NCBI RefSeq assembly: GCF_000242615.2
Contig: NZ_KI912268.1
Coordinates: 1,584,551-1,648,550 of the forward strand
Direction of reading: 5' to 3'
DNA from: Holophaga foetida DSM 6591
GTDB lineage: Bacteria; Acidobacteriota; Holophagae; Holophagales; Holophagaceae
DNA length: 64,000 bases
Part shown: piece after piece, positions 29,765 to 38,052 of the stretch
How positions within the stretch are numbered: the stretch's first letter is position 1
How the letters are laid out: the number at the start of each line of letters is the position of its first letter
The notes under the pieces: model-generated
The model's input: the letters and a program-made list of their open reading frames with translations, nothing else
The model's database searches: none
Told to the model about the DNA's origin: nothing
Program-made: the position numbers and the translations under genes

Positions 29765-29816
29765 CTCCGAAAAAAGCAGAGGCCCGGATGAGTCCGGGCC
29801 TCTGCTTTTTTCGGAG
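29765..29816. terminator. Bidirectional intrinsic terminator between pepD and the minus-strand operon
   Basis: Perfect 24-bp arms (29765-29788 and 29793-29816) around the tetraloop TGAG. Each arm contains a run of six A or T next to a GC-rich core (GCAGAGGCCCGGA). Transcripts from either strand therefore form a GC stem followed by U residues. It serves pepD from the left and the hydrolase operon from the right. Confidence 0.92.
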
Positions 29817-29821
29817 AGGAA

Positions 29822-30121
29822 TCAGATCCGGGTTCCGGTGAAGGTGGCCGGTCCGAACATGGAATTGACATCACCACTGATGGTGTCGCCTTCCACCTTG
29901 CCGGAGAGCTCCAGCTTCAGATCGCCATAAGGGCTCTTCGGACACAGGGAGAAGGTGAAGGTGTTCCCCGACACCTTGCCGTCCAGCACAGGGGCGACGC
30001 CCTCGAGATCCGAAGCGCTGCTGCCGGTCAGGACCTCGCCTTCAACCTTGAGGGTGAGGGTTGCGGGCTGATCACCCACCGGAGTCTTCGACACGATCTT
30101 ATAAGTTCCATCTACAGACAT
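29822..30121 (-). CDS. Small beta-rich protein, last gene of the C-C hydrolase operon
   Basis: ATG 30121 with an AAGGAG ribosome site gives 99 residues. The sequence alternates hydrophobic and polar residues in short strands separated by glycines (VDGTYKIVSKTPVGDQPATL; LSGKVEGDTISGDVNSMFGP), with an internal repeat of the type G-K-V-x-G-x-T. It looks like a small beta barrel or sandwich. It has no signal peptide and no cysteine pair. Similar small proteins accompany aromatic or steroid catabolic enzymes in some anaerobes, as I recall, but I cannot name the family. It may bind the operon's substrate or product. Confidence 0.75.
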   Translation of the reverse strand: MSVDGTYKIVSKTPVGDQPATLTLKVEGEVLTGSSASDLEGVAPVLDGKVSGNTFTFSLCPKSPYGDLKLELSGKVEGDTISGDVNSMFGPATFTGTRI

Positions 30122-30199
30122 AGCGTTTCTCCTTGAAAGCGGGCGACAGTGGCGAGACAAGCTCGGAAAACCCATCACTGGGTCATTGTGTAGGAGCCC

Positions 30200-31033
30200 T
30201 TAGAACGTGCCGCCGTGCTCCGCGTAGATCTGGGGCAGGAAGGACTTCAGGTTGGCGAATTCCTTGACGTTGTGCTTGGCCAGGCACATGGGCACGAAGG
30301 GGGGGAGCTTCACGCCGCCGGGCAGGCAGTGGACGGGCTTGGCGTTCACAAACTTCTTGCCCATCCAGAAACGGGTGCGCTGCTCCAGACCACCAGGAAC
30401 TTCCCGGAAGAAGTGGACCATGGCCGCCGCACCCTTGAAGTTGGGGGCGCCCAGGGGCGGGTTGATCATCTGGGAGACGCCGAAGCCGCCGCAGGCGCAG
30501 GCCACGTTGGGGGAGTGGAAGCGGCTCATGTCGAAGCCCATATCCTCGGGGGCGAGGAAGTTGATAAAGATGTTCTCCGTGGGACCGTCACAGGCCTCCA
30601 CCACGTGATGGGTCATGCCCCAGAGCTTGTGGTCGATGTCCGTGGCGGGATCCAGGGCGCGCTTGCGATCCTCCTCCGAGACGGAGATGGCGAAGTGGCC
30701 CTTGGGGAACCAGATCTTGTAGCGGAGATTGTCGCCCAGGGCATGCCAGGCGAACCACCACTTGATCATGTCCACCGTGGCACCGGGCCACTGGGTGAGG
30801 TTGGCGATGAAGCCGGAGCCGTCGGGCATGACGCACCAGCCAGCCTCGCAGTCCAGGTAGCCGGGGTTGAGCAGATCGTTCATGCGCTCAATGGGCAGGG
30901 CCAGGGCAGGATCGATGGGACGATCCATCTTGGCCATGGCCTCGGGATCGAAGGGTGCGATCTCTTTGTAGAAATACTTGGCATACGGCTGAGCCTTTTC
31001 GGCTTCCGTCAGTTTGAAGCGTTCAAGAAACAT
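30200..31033 (-). CDS. PhlG/phloretin-hydrolase family zinc C-C hydrolase
   Basis: 277 residues, resembling 2,4-diacetylphloroglucinol hydrolase (PhlG) and phloretin hydrolase, zinc enzymes that cut the C-C bond between an acyl group and a polyphenol ring. From memory of the PhlG structure, the zinc ligands are H129, E160, H270 and E274. Here H113 (FPKGHF), E146 (HHVVEA), H254 and E258 (KHNVKEF) stand at matching spacing. The family also shows the tryptophan/tyrosine-rich MIKWWFAWHALG (89-100) seen here. It is followed by a 99-residue beta protein and preceded at 33 bp by the flavoprotein gene. Substrate is unknown; an acylated polyhydroxy-aromatic is the simplest guess. Confidence 0.8.
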   Translation of the reverse strand: MFLERFKLTEAEKAQPYAKYFYKEIAPFDPEAMAKMDRPIDPALALPIERMNDLLNPGYLDCEAGWCVMPDGSGFIANLTQWPGATVDMIKWWFAWHALGDNLRYKIWFPKGHFAISVSEEDRKRALDPATDIDHKLWGMTHHVVEACDGPTENIFINFLAPEDMGFDMSRFHSPNVACACGGFGVSQMINPPLGAPNFKGAAAMVHFFREVPGGLEQRTRFWMGKKFVNAKPVHCLPGGVKLPPFVPMCLAKHNVKEFANLKSFLPQIYAEHGGTF

Positions 31034-31066
31034 TTAGAATCCTCCAGATTGGATCGTCGGTTGGTC

Positions 31067-32776
31067 TCAGAAACCCTCGGGCCGGAACTTGAACTTCTCG
31101 ATGGGAACGCGCTCGTAGTTGACAGCGATCTTGCCGTTGTCGTTCTTGAGATCGATCCACTTCAGCCAGTTCTGGTTGTCCGTCTCGGGGAAGTCCTCGC
31201 GCACGTGCCAACCGCGAGTCTCCTTGCGCTCCATGGCGGCCGTGAAGTAGAGTTCGGCGCAAAGGGCCATGTTCTTCAGATCGTGCCAGAGGCCCAGGAG
31301 GTGGAAGTCGTTGTAGAGGGCGATCTGGCCCATGTTCTCCTGCACCCAGTGGATCTTGTCCAAGGCCTCGTCCATGCGGTCGAAGTGCTTGCGCACGGAG
31401 AAGCGGGGGGGAGCCACCACTTCCTTGATGCAGTGGATGCGATCCCGCACCTCGTAACCCTTTTCCACCTTCAGGGGGGCGAAGATCGCCTCCTTGAACT
31501 TGGCGACCTGCTCAACATTGATCTCGGGTTCGGGCAGGGTCTTGGTGGTGGCAGCCACATCCTCGTGGCACCAGATGGCCGTCACGGAGGCGTAGGAGAG
31601 ACCCGAACCGCGCTGGCGGCTGGGGGAGGGCACGGCGCCAGCCCAGCCGGAACCGGCGCGGGAGGTATCACCGATGGCCCAGAGGCCTTCCAGATTGGTC
31701 TTCATGTTGCCGTTGGTCTTGACGGCCCCGAACTCACCGATGAAGAGGGGGTGGACGATGGGCTTCCAGCGGTGGTCGACGGTGTACTTGTTCTCCTTGT
31801 CCATCTCCTTGTGGTGGAAGATGTCGGCCCAGGGGCGGACCCAGCGGAAGAGGAAGCCGCCAACGCCCAGGGGGTTGTCGTTGAAGAACTCGGTCTCCTC
31901 CCAGACGATGGGACCGCGCCCTTCCATGACTTCCTTCTCCATGCCCAGGAAGATGCCAATGTTGAAGTCGCACTCGTGGGGCTTGGTGTAGCCCAGGTCA
32001 GCCAGACGCTGTCCCTTGCTGTTGTAGAGGGAGTGCTGGGAGCCCACCTGAACACCGTTACCGCCGGGAAGGCCGACATTGTAGAAGTTGGAGAACTCGG
32101 CGTTGCGCATCTCGGCGCCAGCGCGCCAGGCGGCGGCGATTCCGTCGCCACGGGCGGAGGTCCACATGTGCATCACGTTCCAGCAGCAAGAGCCCGTGGC
32201 AAGCACAGTGGACTTGGCCTTGAAGATCTGATACTCGCCCGTGACGATGTTGAAACCCACGGCACCCACGACCTTCTCGCCCTGGGTCAGGAGTTCCACA
32301 GTCTGGACTTTGTTCACGAACTTGATGCCCAGCTTCTTGGCGACATCCACCATCTTGAATAGAAGGTCGAGGTCGACAGCGGTAAGGCACCAGTATGGCA
32401 ATCCGGCGGCGCGGGAGAGGCTGCCGTCGGCTTCGCGCATGGTCTGGATGCCCCAGCGCTCGTAGTCCTTGACCACCGTGCGGGTCGTCACGGCGTATTT
32501 GCGGAGAAGATCCTGTTCATTCAGGTACTTGCCGCTGTCTTCGACATTGAATTTCACGTAGGCATCGAGATCGTCGCTCTCGTCCACCACCTGCAGCACC
32601 CCGGCGCCCTTATTGGCCTTGCCAGCGGTGCCGGTGGTGGCCTTCTCGGCGATGAGGACATCCAGGCTGGGGTCCGTCTCCTTGATCTTGATGGCGGCAT
32701 GGAGGCCGGCAATGCCGCCGCCCAGCACCAGCACATCACTGCTATAAACTGTGCCCAAATCAGTTACGTTCGTCAT
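31067..32776 (-). CDS. FAD-dependent oxidoreductase of the fumarate reductase/AprA type
   Basis: 569 residues. The N-terminal dinucleotide fold (about 12-40) shows VLVLGGGIAGLHAAIKIKE and further on a STVLATGSCCWN segment near residue 210. A C-terminal FAD contact appears as GLWAIGDTSRAGSGWAGAVP (about 365-385). A helical cap follows, with the ENMGQ-like VQENMGQIALYND typical of the SdhA/FrdA/AprA superfamily. It is shorter than AprA. The adjacent two-cluster ferredoxin is the natural electron partner. It probably reduces or oxidises an aromatic or enoate-like substrate in the cytoplasm. It lacks a signal peptide and covalent-FAD or heme parts. Next to a C-C hydrolase, it suggests a redox step before cleavage. 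Confidence 0.82.
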   Translation of the reverse strand: MTNVTDLGTVYSSDVLVLGGGIAGLHAAIKIKETDPSLDVLIAEKATTGTAGKANKGAGVLQVVDESDDLDAYVKFNVEDSGKYLNEQDLLRKYAVTTRTVVKDYERWGIQTMREADGSLSRAAGLPYWCLTAVDLDLLFKMVDVAKKLGIKFVNKVQTVELLTQGEKVVGAVGFNIVTGEYQIFKAKSTVLATGSCCWNVMHMWTSARGDGIAAAWRAGAEMRNAEFSNFYNVGLPGGNGVQVGSQHSLYNSKGQRLADLGYTKPHECDFNIGIFLGMEKEVMEGRGPIVWEETEFFNDNPLGVGGFLFRWVRPWADIFHHKEMDKENKYTVDHRWKPIVHPLFIGEFGAVKTNGNMKTNLEGLWAIGDTSRAGSGWAGAVPSPSRQRGSGLSYASVTAIWCHEDVAATTKTLPEPEINVEQVAKFKEAIFAPLKVEKGYEVRDRIHCIKEVVAPPRFSVRKHFDRMDEALDKIHWVQENMGQIALYNDFHLLGLWHDLKNMALCAELYFTAAMERKETRGWHVREDFPETDNQNWLKWIDLKNDNGKIAVNYERVPIEKFKFRPEGF

Positions 32777-32810
32777 TATCGTCTGTCTCCTTGTTTACGT
32801 TTTTGAGAGA

Positions 32811-33092
32811 TCACTTTTCCACGTAGGACAGGGGATATTCCTCTTTCGGGTAAGGCTCGGGCATCCGCCAGGGGTTGCGGGGGATAACCTCGATGCACTT
32901 CACCGGACAGACGATCTCGCACCAGTTGCAGGTGGCACACTCTTCCGGGTACTTGGGGAAGGGCCGCTTGGACTTCTCGTCCCACCGAATCACGTCAACG
33001 TGACAGGTGTTGTAGCACTTCTTGCAGCCCACGCACTTTTCGAGATCAATCTTGATCACGTGCGCGGTGTAGTTACTGAAGAACCTTGTCAT
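32811..33092 (-). CDS. Two-[4Fe-4S] ferredoxin, first gene of the operon
   Basis: 93 residues with two cluster motifs: CVGCKKCYNTC (residues 21-31) and CATCNWCEIVCP (about 52-63), both C-x2-C-x2-C-x3-C. It resembles the cluster domain of AprB but lacks the long AprB tail and its characteristic arrangement after the clusters. The start ATG 33092 follows GGGAGGT. It is 34 bp before the flavoprotein gene and almost surely forms a complex with it, delivering low-potential electrons. Confidence 0.88.
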   Translation of the reverse strand: MTRFFSNYTAHVIKIDLEKCVGCKKCYNTCHVDVIRWDEKSKRPFPKYPEECATCNWCEIVCPVKCIEVIPRNPWRMPEPYPKEEYPLSYVEK

Positions 33093-33479
33093 TTAGGTAC
33101 CTCCCGTTCAATGGCCTGGTCTGGACCGGCCGGGTTTCAGCAAGGTTGCGCGATTTGGCAATCCAACCCGCAGTATTGATAAACAAAAAGTAATAAAGGA
33201 CAGATCACACCGCGTTCTGCCTATTCCAGATGACCCAGAAACAGACAGCTGAGGGTTTGGCCAGTATGGAATTGTGTGCGGCACAGGGGGCCGGGGTTCT
33301 GAGTGGGGAACCAGCTAATAGTGATAACTGGTATTTTCAAATGAGGTAAATCGAATGTTTCGCTCACGGCAACAACCCCGGTCTATTGGCCACCAAATGT
33401 TGCACTCACTTGTGATAATCGAGCTATCGAAACACTGATCGGCCTTGCTAAGATCGGACATAAGGAAATCAGCGTAACC
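33093..33479. promoter_or_regulatory. 387-bp upstream region of the ferredoxin-flavoprotein-hydrolase operon, with a candidate operator
   Basis: No convincing gene lies here. The stretch is AT-richer than both sides, as expected of a regulatory region serving the minus-strand operon and perhaps the plus-strand DUF1275 gene. An imperfect palindrome ACCAGCTA-N7-TAACTGGT (33310-33332, 7 of 8 positions paired) is a candidate operator. I could not find a clear sigma-70 or sigma-54 promoter by eye. A minus-strand open stretch (33315-33610) has protein-like composition but no start context. Confidence 0.4.
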
Positions 33480-34382
33480 ATGAGCAGCAGAACAGTCACT
33501 TTCCTCCGGATCGTCCAGCGCCGCTTGACCCAGATACTCCAGGGGAATCTTGATATCGAGCATCTCCAGAAGGGAACGCAGCGTTTCCTGGGCAGGCTCA
33601 TGGATCTAATCCCCCTGGACGCAGATCTGCTGATGGGGGGCGCGGGGGCCGCCCGTGCCAAGTTCCTGAATCGTCAATTGGCCACCTCCCTGGCCTTCGT
33701 GGCGGGCGCAGTCAATGCCGGCGGATTCCTCGCGGTGCAGACCTACACCTCCCACGTCTCGGGAACCCTCTCCAGGATCGGAGACGAGCTGGCCCTCGGC
33801 CATAAAGCCCTGGCCATGGGGGCGGCGGCCACCGTGGCCTGCTTCTGTGCGGGAGCCATATGCGCCTCCCTTCTCATCAGCTACGGGAAGCGCCATCGCT
33901 ACCAGAGCCATTACGCCCTCAGCCTCATGATCGAGGCCGTCCTGCTGATGATCTTCGGACTCATGGGGTACAAGCTGCAGGCCACTCAGCGCTTCTTCCT
34001 GCCCAGCACGGTAGTCCTCCTGTCCTTCATCATGGGCATGCACAACTCCGTGGTGACCACCATCTCCAGCGCCGAAGTCCGCACCACCCACATGACCGGC
34101 ATCGTCACCGACCTCGGCATCGAGCTCGGGCGGGCCCTCTATATCGATGTGACCAAGAATCGCCGTGTGGAGCGGGTCAAGGCCAACTGGGACAAGCTCA
34201 AACTGCACTCCCTGATCCTGGTCAGCTTCTTCGGGGGCGGACTGCTCGGTGCCATCGGCTTCAAGCACATCGGCTTCAAGACCACTCTCATCCTGGCTGC
34301 ATTCCTGGCCTTCCTGGCCATCCGCCCCATCTTCTATGATCTGAGGGTGAGATGGCGGCTGATGCGCCACCCCGTGGACTGA
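33480..34382 (+). CDS. DUF1275 (YoaK-type) membrane protein
   Basis: 300 residues from ATG 33480; ATG 33600 is an alternative, since family homology (ATSLAFVAGAVNAGGFLAVQTY) begins near residue 65 and the start at 33480 has only a distant AAGGAAA. Six hydrophobic helices follow, with the signature SHVSGTLSRIGDELALG and MGMHNSVVTTISSAEVRTTHMTG split across helices. The family's function is unknown, possibly transport. The 40-residue N-terminal extension is basic and amphipathic. It is 22 bp upstream of the next gene, probably co-transcribed. Confidence 0.82.
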   Translation: MSSRTVTFLRIVQRRLTQILQGNLDIEHLQKGTQRFLGRLMDLIPLDADLLMGGAGAARAKFLNRQLATSLAFVAGAVNAGGFLAVQTYTSHVSGTLSRIGDELALGHKALAMGAAATVACFCAGAICASLLISYGKRHRYQSHYALSLMIEAVLLMIFGLMGYKLQATQRFFLPSTVVLLSFIMGMHNSVVTTISSAEVRTTHMTGIVTDLGIELGRALYIDVTKNRRVERVKANWDKLKLHSLILVSFFGGGLLGAIGFKHIGFKTTLILAAFLAFLAIRPIFYDLRVRWRLMRHPVD

Positions 34383-34404
34383 TTCTCGACCTGCAGGAGC
34401 CCCC

Positions 34405-35115
34405 TTGATCCCGCTGGAAGCCCTTCCAGGTTTTGCATCCTGGGGCCGTAATCTGGAAGTGCTGCTGGCCCGACCCGAGCCCATCTGGGTCTATGGGATC
34501 GCCGGCGCCGGAGTCAGTCACGCGATCCGCGAGCTTGCCCTTCGCCGGGGGACACCCTTCATGGATGACGCCGACCAGGCGTCCCCAGCCATGCTGGAGA
34601 CATGGCTCAAGGCCCATCCAGGAGGCGTCCTGGGGGCCCATCGCGGACCGGAGGACCCGGCTCCCCCCCCCGCCATCCATCGTTGCCTGCCACTTCGGCT
34701 CTGGACGGTGGACGAGGCGCCGGACGCCCTTCCCTCCTGCCTGGAGGCTCTTGCGAGGGAACTGGAGGTGGCGCTCCCCCTGCCCCCGGCACTAGGCCGC
34801 CTCCCCTGCCCGGGCAATCTGCTGGAACTGCACAACCGGGTGCTCCGCTGGAAGCTCCTTGGGCAAGCACCAGAAGGGGATCCCCCCCTCCAGCTGCCCA
34901 TGGAAACGGATTGCATGGCCACCAATCTCCATGCCCTGGAACGCATGCTGCTGCACCGGGCCCTTCGGCGGAGCTATGGAAACCGTGCCGAATCCGCAAG
35001 GCGGCTGGGGGTAAGCCGCCGCCAGCTCTACCTCCTGATCGACCGCCACGGCGATCCTGTTCGCGGATCGCTGCCCGTCGCCCCGCCCCTCAAGCGCCTG
35101 AAAAAGAGAGAGTGA
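34405..35115 (+). CDS. Degenerate sigma-54 activator-like protein with a C-terminal Fis helix-turn-helix
   Basis: Starts at TTG 34405 after CAGGAG. The 236-residue protein reads as a shrunken AAA+ activator: VYGIAGAGVS (29-38) stands where the Walker A loop should be but lacks the lysine. PLRLWTVDEAPDALPS corresponds to the sensor-1/R-finger region, and LPCPGNLLELHNRVL to the WPGNIRELENAIQ segment of the regulator two positions on. GAFTGA is absent. The C-terminus (AESARRLGVSRRQLYLLIDRH) is a Fis-type helix-turn-helix. It probably binds DNA but cannot hydrolyse ATP or contact sigma-54. A role as co-regulator or antagonist of its neighbour is inference. Confidence 0.75.
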   Translation: MIPLEALPGFASWGRNLEVLLARPEPIWVYGIAGAGVSHAIRELALRRGTPFMDDADQASPAMLETWLKAHPGGVLGAHRGPEDPAPPPAIHRCLPLRLWTVDEAPDALPSCLEALARELEVALPLPPALGRLPCPGNLLELHNRVLRWKLLGQAPEGDPPLQLPMETDCMATNLHALERMLLHRALRRSYGNRAESARRLGVSRRQLYLLIDRHGDPVRGSLPVAPPLKRLKKRE

Positions 35116-35189
35116 CGGTCTGAAGACCAAAACTCCAGTAACCTGAAGGGTCACCGATATAGGCTCCAAGGCCCCTCCTGGAAGCAACA

Positions 35190-36698
35190 ATGGCTAACCC
35201 TCTCAGAGTGCTCGTAGTGGATGATGACCCCGGAATGAGGGATGGCATGGCCCTCAGCCTCAAGCGGGCAGGGTTCGTCTGCGAGCAGGCAAGGTCCGGC
35301 GAGGACGCCCTCCGCATGACTCGCCCGGGTGCCTTCGATGCCGTCATCACCGACCTGAGAATGACCGGGATGGATGGTCTCCAGCTGACAGCCCGCCTCA
35401 AGGCCCTGGATCCGGGCCTGCCGGTCCTCCTGGTCACCGCCTTCGGAAGCCTGGACACCGCCCGGGAAGCCATGCGCCTGGGGGCCTTCGACTACCTCTC
35501 CAAGCCATTCAGCCCGGACGAACTGGTGCAGGCCGTCAAGAAGGCCATCCGCAGCGAGGAGCGCCTCAGGGCCGAAGAGCCCGCGGACGCCCCAGTGATC
35601 CTCACCCAGGATCCAGTCCTGGCGGAAACCCTCATCCTGGCCCGCCGGGCCGCCGACAGCCGTGCCACCATCCTGATACAGGCCGAAAGCGGCACTGGCA
35701 AGGAACTGCTGGCCAAGCTCATCCACACCGCCAGTCCGCGTCGCAAGGGTCCCTTCGTCGCCATCAACTGCGCCGCCATCCCCGAGACCCTTCTGGAGTC
35801 GGAACTCTTCGGATTCGAGAAGGGGGCCTTCACCGGTGCCAACACGGCCAAGCCGGGCCGTTTTGAAGCGGCGGAAGGCGGTACCCTGGTGCTGGACGAA
35901 ATCGGAGAGCTGCCGCTGCCGGTCCAGGGAAAGCTGCTCCGCGCCCTCCAGGAACGCACCGTGGATCGCCTCGGAGGCACCCGCCCCATCCCGGTGGATG
36001 TGCGGGTCATCGCCCTCACCAACCGGGACTTGGCCACCGAGGTCAAGGAGGGACGCTTCCGCGAAGATCTCTATTACCGCCTCAATGTGATCCCCCTTCG
36101 GCTCCCCCCCCTGCGGGAGCGCAGCAGCGACCTGACCCTCCTGGCGGCCCACTTCGCGGAACGCTATTCGAGGGAAAACGACCGTCCGACCCCCCAGCTC
36201 TCCCCCAGTTTCCTGGTGGCCCTGGCCCGCCATCCCTGGCCCGGCAATATCCGGGAATTGGAAAACGCGATCCAGCGTTCGGTCGTGCTGAACCATGGAC
36301 AGATGCTGACGGAGAAGGACCTCCGCTGGCTTCTGGCTCCAGAGCAACTGGAGAACCTCCCCGAGGATCCGCCGGAACCCCTGCCTGCGGCACAAGAGCA
36401 GCTGGCGGCACCCCAGAGTTCCAGGGAGTCCTCCCACCCCTCCGGCGTCCAGACCGCAGATCCCTCGATCCCCCTGAAGAACGCCCCCCTCGGGGCCATG
36501 GTGGCCCTCCCCCTGGGGCTCTCCCTGCCGGAGCTGGAGCGATTCTGGCTGCTCAGCACCCTGGCGGCCCTGGACGGCAACCGGACCCATTGCGCCCAGC
36601 AGCTCGACATCGCCCTCAGGACGGTACGCAACAAGATCAACGAATACAGGGCCCAGGGCTTCGAGATTCCTGAAAGCCAGCGGGGGCGGGAAGACTAG
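35190..36698 (+). CDS. NtrC-family sigma-54-dependent response regulator
   Basis: 502 residues. The receiver (1-120) has D11-D13 and phospho-acceptor D55 (VITDLRMTG). The AAA+ domain (about 140-385) contains Walker A AESGTGKELL (about 165), the sigma-54 loop GAFTGA (about 211), Walker B-like LVLDEIGELPL and the segment WPGNIRELENAIQR. A proline-rich linker leads to a Fis-type helix-turn-helix (about 450-490, NRTHCAQQLDIALRTVRNKI). It should activate sigma-54 promoters when phosphorylated. No kinase gene is adjacent. The degenerate homologue lies 74 bp upstream, and a small GGTCTGAAGACC dyad lies between the two genes. Confidence 0.95.
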   Translation: MANPLRVLVVDDDPGMRDGMALSLKRAGFVCEQARSGEDALRMTRPGAFDAVITDLRMTGMDGLQLTARLKALDPGLPVLLVTAFGSLDTAREAMRLGAFDYLSKPFSPDELVQAVKKAIRSEERLRAEEPADAPVILTQDPVLAETLILARRAADSRATILIQAESGTGKELLAKLIHTASPRRKGPFVAINCAAIPETLLESELFGFEKGAFTGANTAKPGRFEAAEGGTLVLDEIGELPLPVQGKLLRALQERTVDRLGGTRPIPVDVRVIALTNRDLATEVKEGRFREDLYYRLNVIPLRLPPLRERSSDLTLLAAHFAERYSRENDRPTPQLSPSFLVALARHPWPGNIRELENAIQRSVVLNHGQMLTEKDLRWLLAPEQLENLPEDPPEPLPAAQEQLAAPQSSRESSHPSGVQTADPSIPLKNAPLGAMVALPLGLSLPELERFWLLSTLAALDGNRTHCAQQLDIALRTVRNKINEYRAQGFEIPESQRGRED

Positions 36699-36702
36699 TG
36701 GT

Positions 36703-37638
36703 CTAGAGCCGTTGCTGCCTCAATTCGTCCGGCACCCTGACATTCATGGTGGTGTCGTGGCGGTAGAAGGCGGCGGTCACCTCGGCACCCAGCAGAAAGA
36801 TGCAGCAGCTGTAGTAGAGGAACACCAGGCCAGCCATCAGGCTCCCCAGGGTTCCGTAGAGAATGCCCCAGGTGGGCGTGTGGGCCAGATACCACCCGAA
36901 ACCCCACTTGGCCGCCCACCAGAACACCATGGTCACCAGGCCTCCCAGCAGGGCGTGACGGAAACGGACATGGCGACGTGGCAGGTGCTGTAGCACCTGG
37001 GTCCCCACGATCAACACCAGGAGCGGAGGCAGGATCGTGAACATGGGCACCGGGGAGAATGGCGCCTGACGACGCAAGGTCCACTCGAAACCAGCGGTCA
37101 GGAGCATCGTCAGGAAGAGCAGTCCCCCGACTACGATGGCCAGTCGACGCAGGACGTGGTATTGCCGTGTCTGGCGGTGGACCTTGAAGCGCAGGCCGAA
37201 GATATGACAGAGGGAACGGTCCAGCTGATTGATCCCCCAGTGGGCGCCGATGATGAGGACCAGCCAACCCAGGCCCCAGCTCTCCATCTGCCGACTCTGC
37301 CTCACCGCGTCCCCCAGGACATTCCCGGGAAGGTAGGGATAGATCTGGCCGATGGCCCGCTGCATGGTCTGGCTGTAGGCCTGGTTCCCCAGCACCAGCG
37401 CCATGAGCTTGAAGAATAGGGTGGCCAGGGGAAGGGCCGAAATGGTCAGGAAGAAGCTGATGCCCGCCGCATAGGTGAGACAGTCATCGTGGTGGTATTT
37501 CCGCAGGACTTCCCACACGAAACGAAGTCCCCTCGCCAAGGCGGGCAAGGTGGATTCAGTCCGGCGCCAAGTCCTGCGGAGTTCCACGAGAACCCGGGAC
37601 CAGAGCTCCCGGATCAGGGCCACCCCTTCCTGAAGCAC
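36703..37638 (-). CDS. YihY/UPF0761-family inner-membrane protein
   Basis: 311 residues with six hydrophobic helices after a basic, cytoplasmic N-terminus of about 45 residues. Family features are LTYAAGISFFLTISALPL (about 54-71), GWLVLIIGAHWGINQLDRSL and the C-terminal GTLGSLMAGLVFLYYSCCIFLLGAE split over two helices. The family was once called ribonuclease BN by error; real function is unknown. It follows a 66-residue membrane protein at two bases' distance, forming a two-gene unit that converges on the NtrC-type gene. Confidence 0.87.
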   Translation of the reverse strand: MLQEGVALIRELWSRVLVELRRTWRRTESTLPALARGLRFVWEVLRKYHHDDCLTYAAGISFFLTISALPLATLFFKLMALVLGNQAYSQTMQRAIGQIYPYLPGNVLGDAVRQSRQMESWGLGWLVLIIGAHWGINQLDRSLCHIFGLRFKVHRQTRQYHVLRRLAIVVGGLLFLTMLLTAGFEWTLRRQAPFSPVPMFTILPPLLVLIVGTQVLQHLPRRHVRFRHALLGGLVTMVFWWAAKWGFGWYLAHTPTWGILYGTLGSLMAGLVFLYYSCCIFLLGAEVTAAFYRHDTTMNVRVPDELRQQRL

Positions 37639-37640
37639 GG

Positions 37641-37841
37641 TCAGAACCGGATCGGATTACGGGGGAAGAGGTACATCAGCCAGGCGAGGACAAGTCCGAT
37701 CCCCACCAAGCCGGCCACATGCTTGATGACGCTCACCCGGGTGCGCTCGGGCCGGGCCGTCGGTGTGAGCATACCGAGCACCAGCCCGATGCCGAGACCC
37801 ATAACCAGGAAGTGGATGACGTGGCTGCCCAGAAAACGCAT
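37641..37841 (-). CDS. Small two-helix membrane protein, 66 residues
   Basis: Two hydrophobic helices (about 5-25 and 41-60) joined by a basic loop (PTARPERTRVSVIK). I recognise no family. It is the first gene of a unit with the YihY-type protein, two bases apart, so it may assist or regulate it. Confidence 0.65.
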   Translation of the reverse strand: MRFLGSHVIHFLVMGLGIGLVLGMLTPTARPERTRVSVIKHVAGLVGIGLVLAWLMYLFPRNPIRF

Positions 37842-38052
37842 GGCTTGAGCCTAGCAGGCCTGTTCAGCATTTGCACCCATAATATGATTGAATCATGCAG
37901 CAATCAAATCATTCGATTATGACATCAGTCACATTCATCTTTCAGCATCGCTTTCCATATTGAAGAGGCCCCTTCAACCCCTTTACGCTATCTAACGACA
38001 AATCCGATTTAACCATCGAAATAATCAATGGATCCCTAAAGGAGAAGTCTTT
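37842..38052. promoter_or_regulatory. AT-rich divergent promoter region with a perfect palindrome, upstream of the first MFS carrier
   Basis: The 211-bp gap is notably AT-rich. ATGATTGAATCAT (37884-37896) is a perfect 13-bp palindrome, and related AATCAAATCATT sequence follows within 20 bp, suggesting repeated operator half-sites. AAAGGAG precedes the MFS start at 38053. No confident -35/-10 pair was seen. Confidence 0.45.

Noticed and set aside
30215..32362. A 715-codon plus-strand frame opposite the hydrolase and flavoprotein genes
   Set aside because: Antisense shadow crossing the boundary of two recognised genes; the composition is valine/glycine/aspartate-rich and matches no family.
31067..33092. 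Reading the flavoprotein and ferredoxin as dissimilatory adenylylsulfate reductase (AprBA)
   Set aside because: Both proteins are clearly shorter than AprA and AprB, the ferredoxin lacks the AprB tail, and no sat or qmo genes are nearby. The C-C hydrolase context points to aromatic metabolism.
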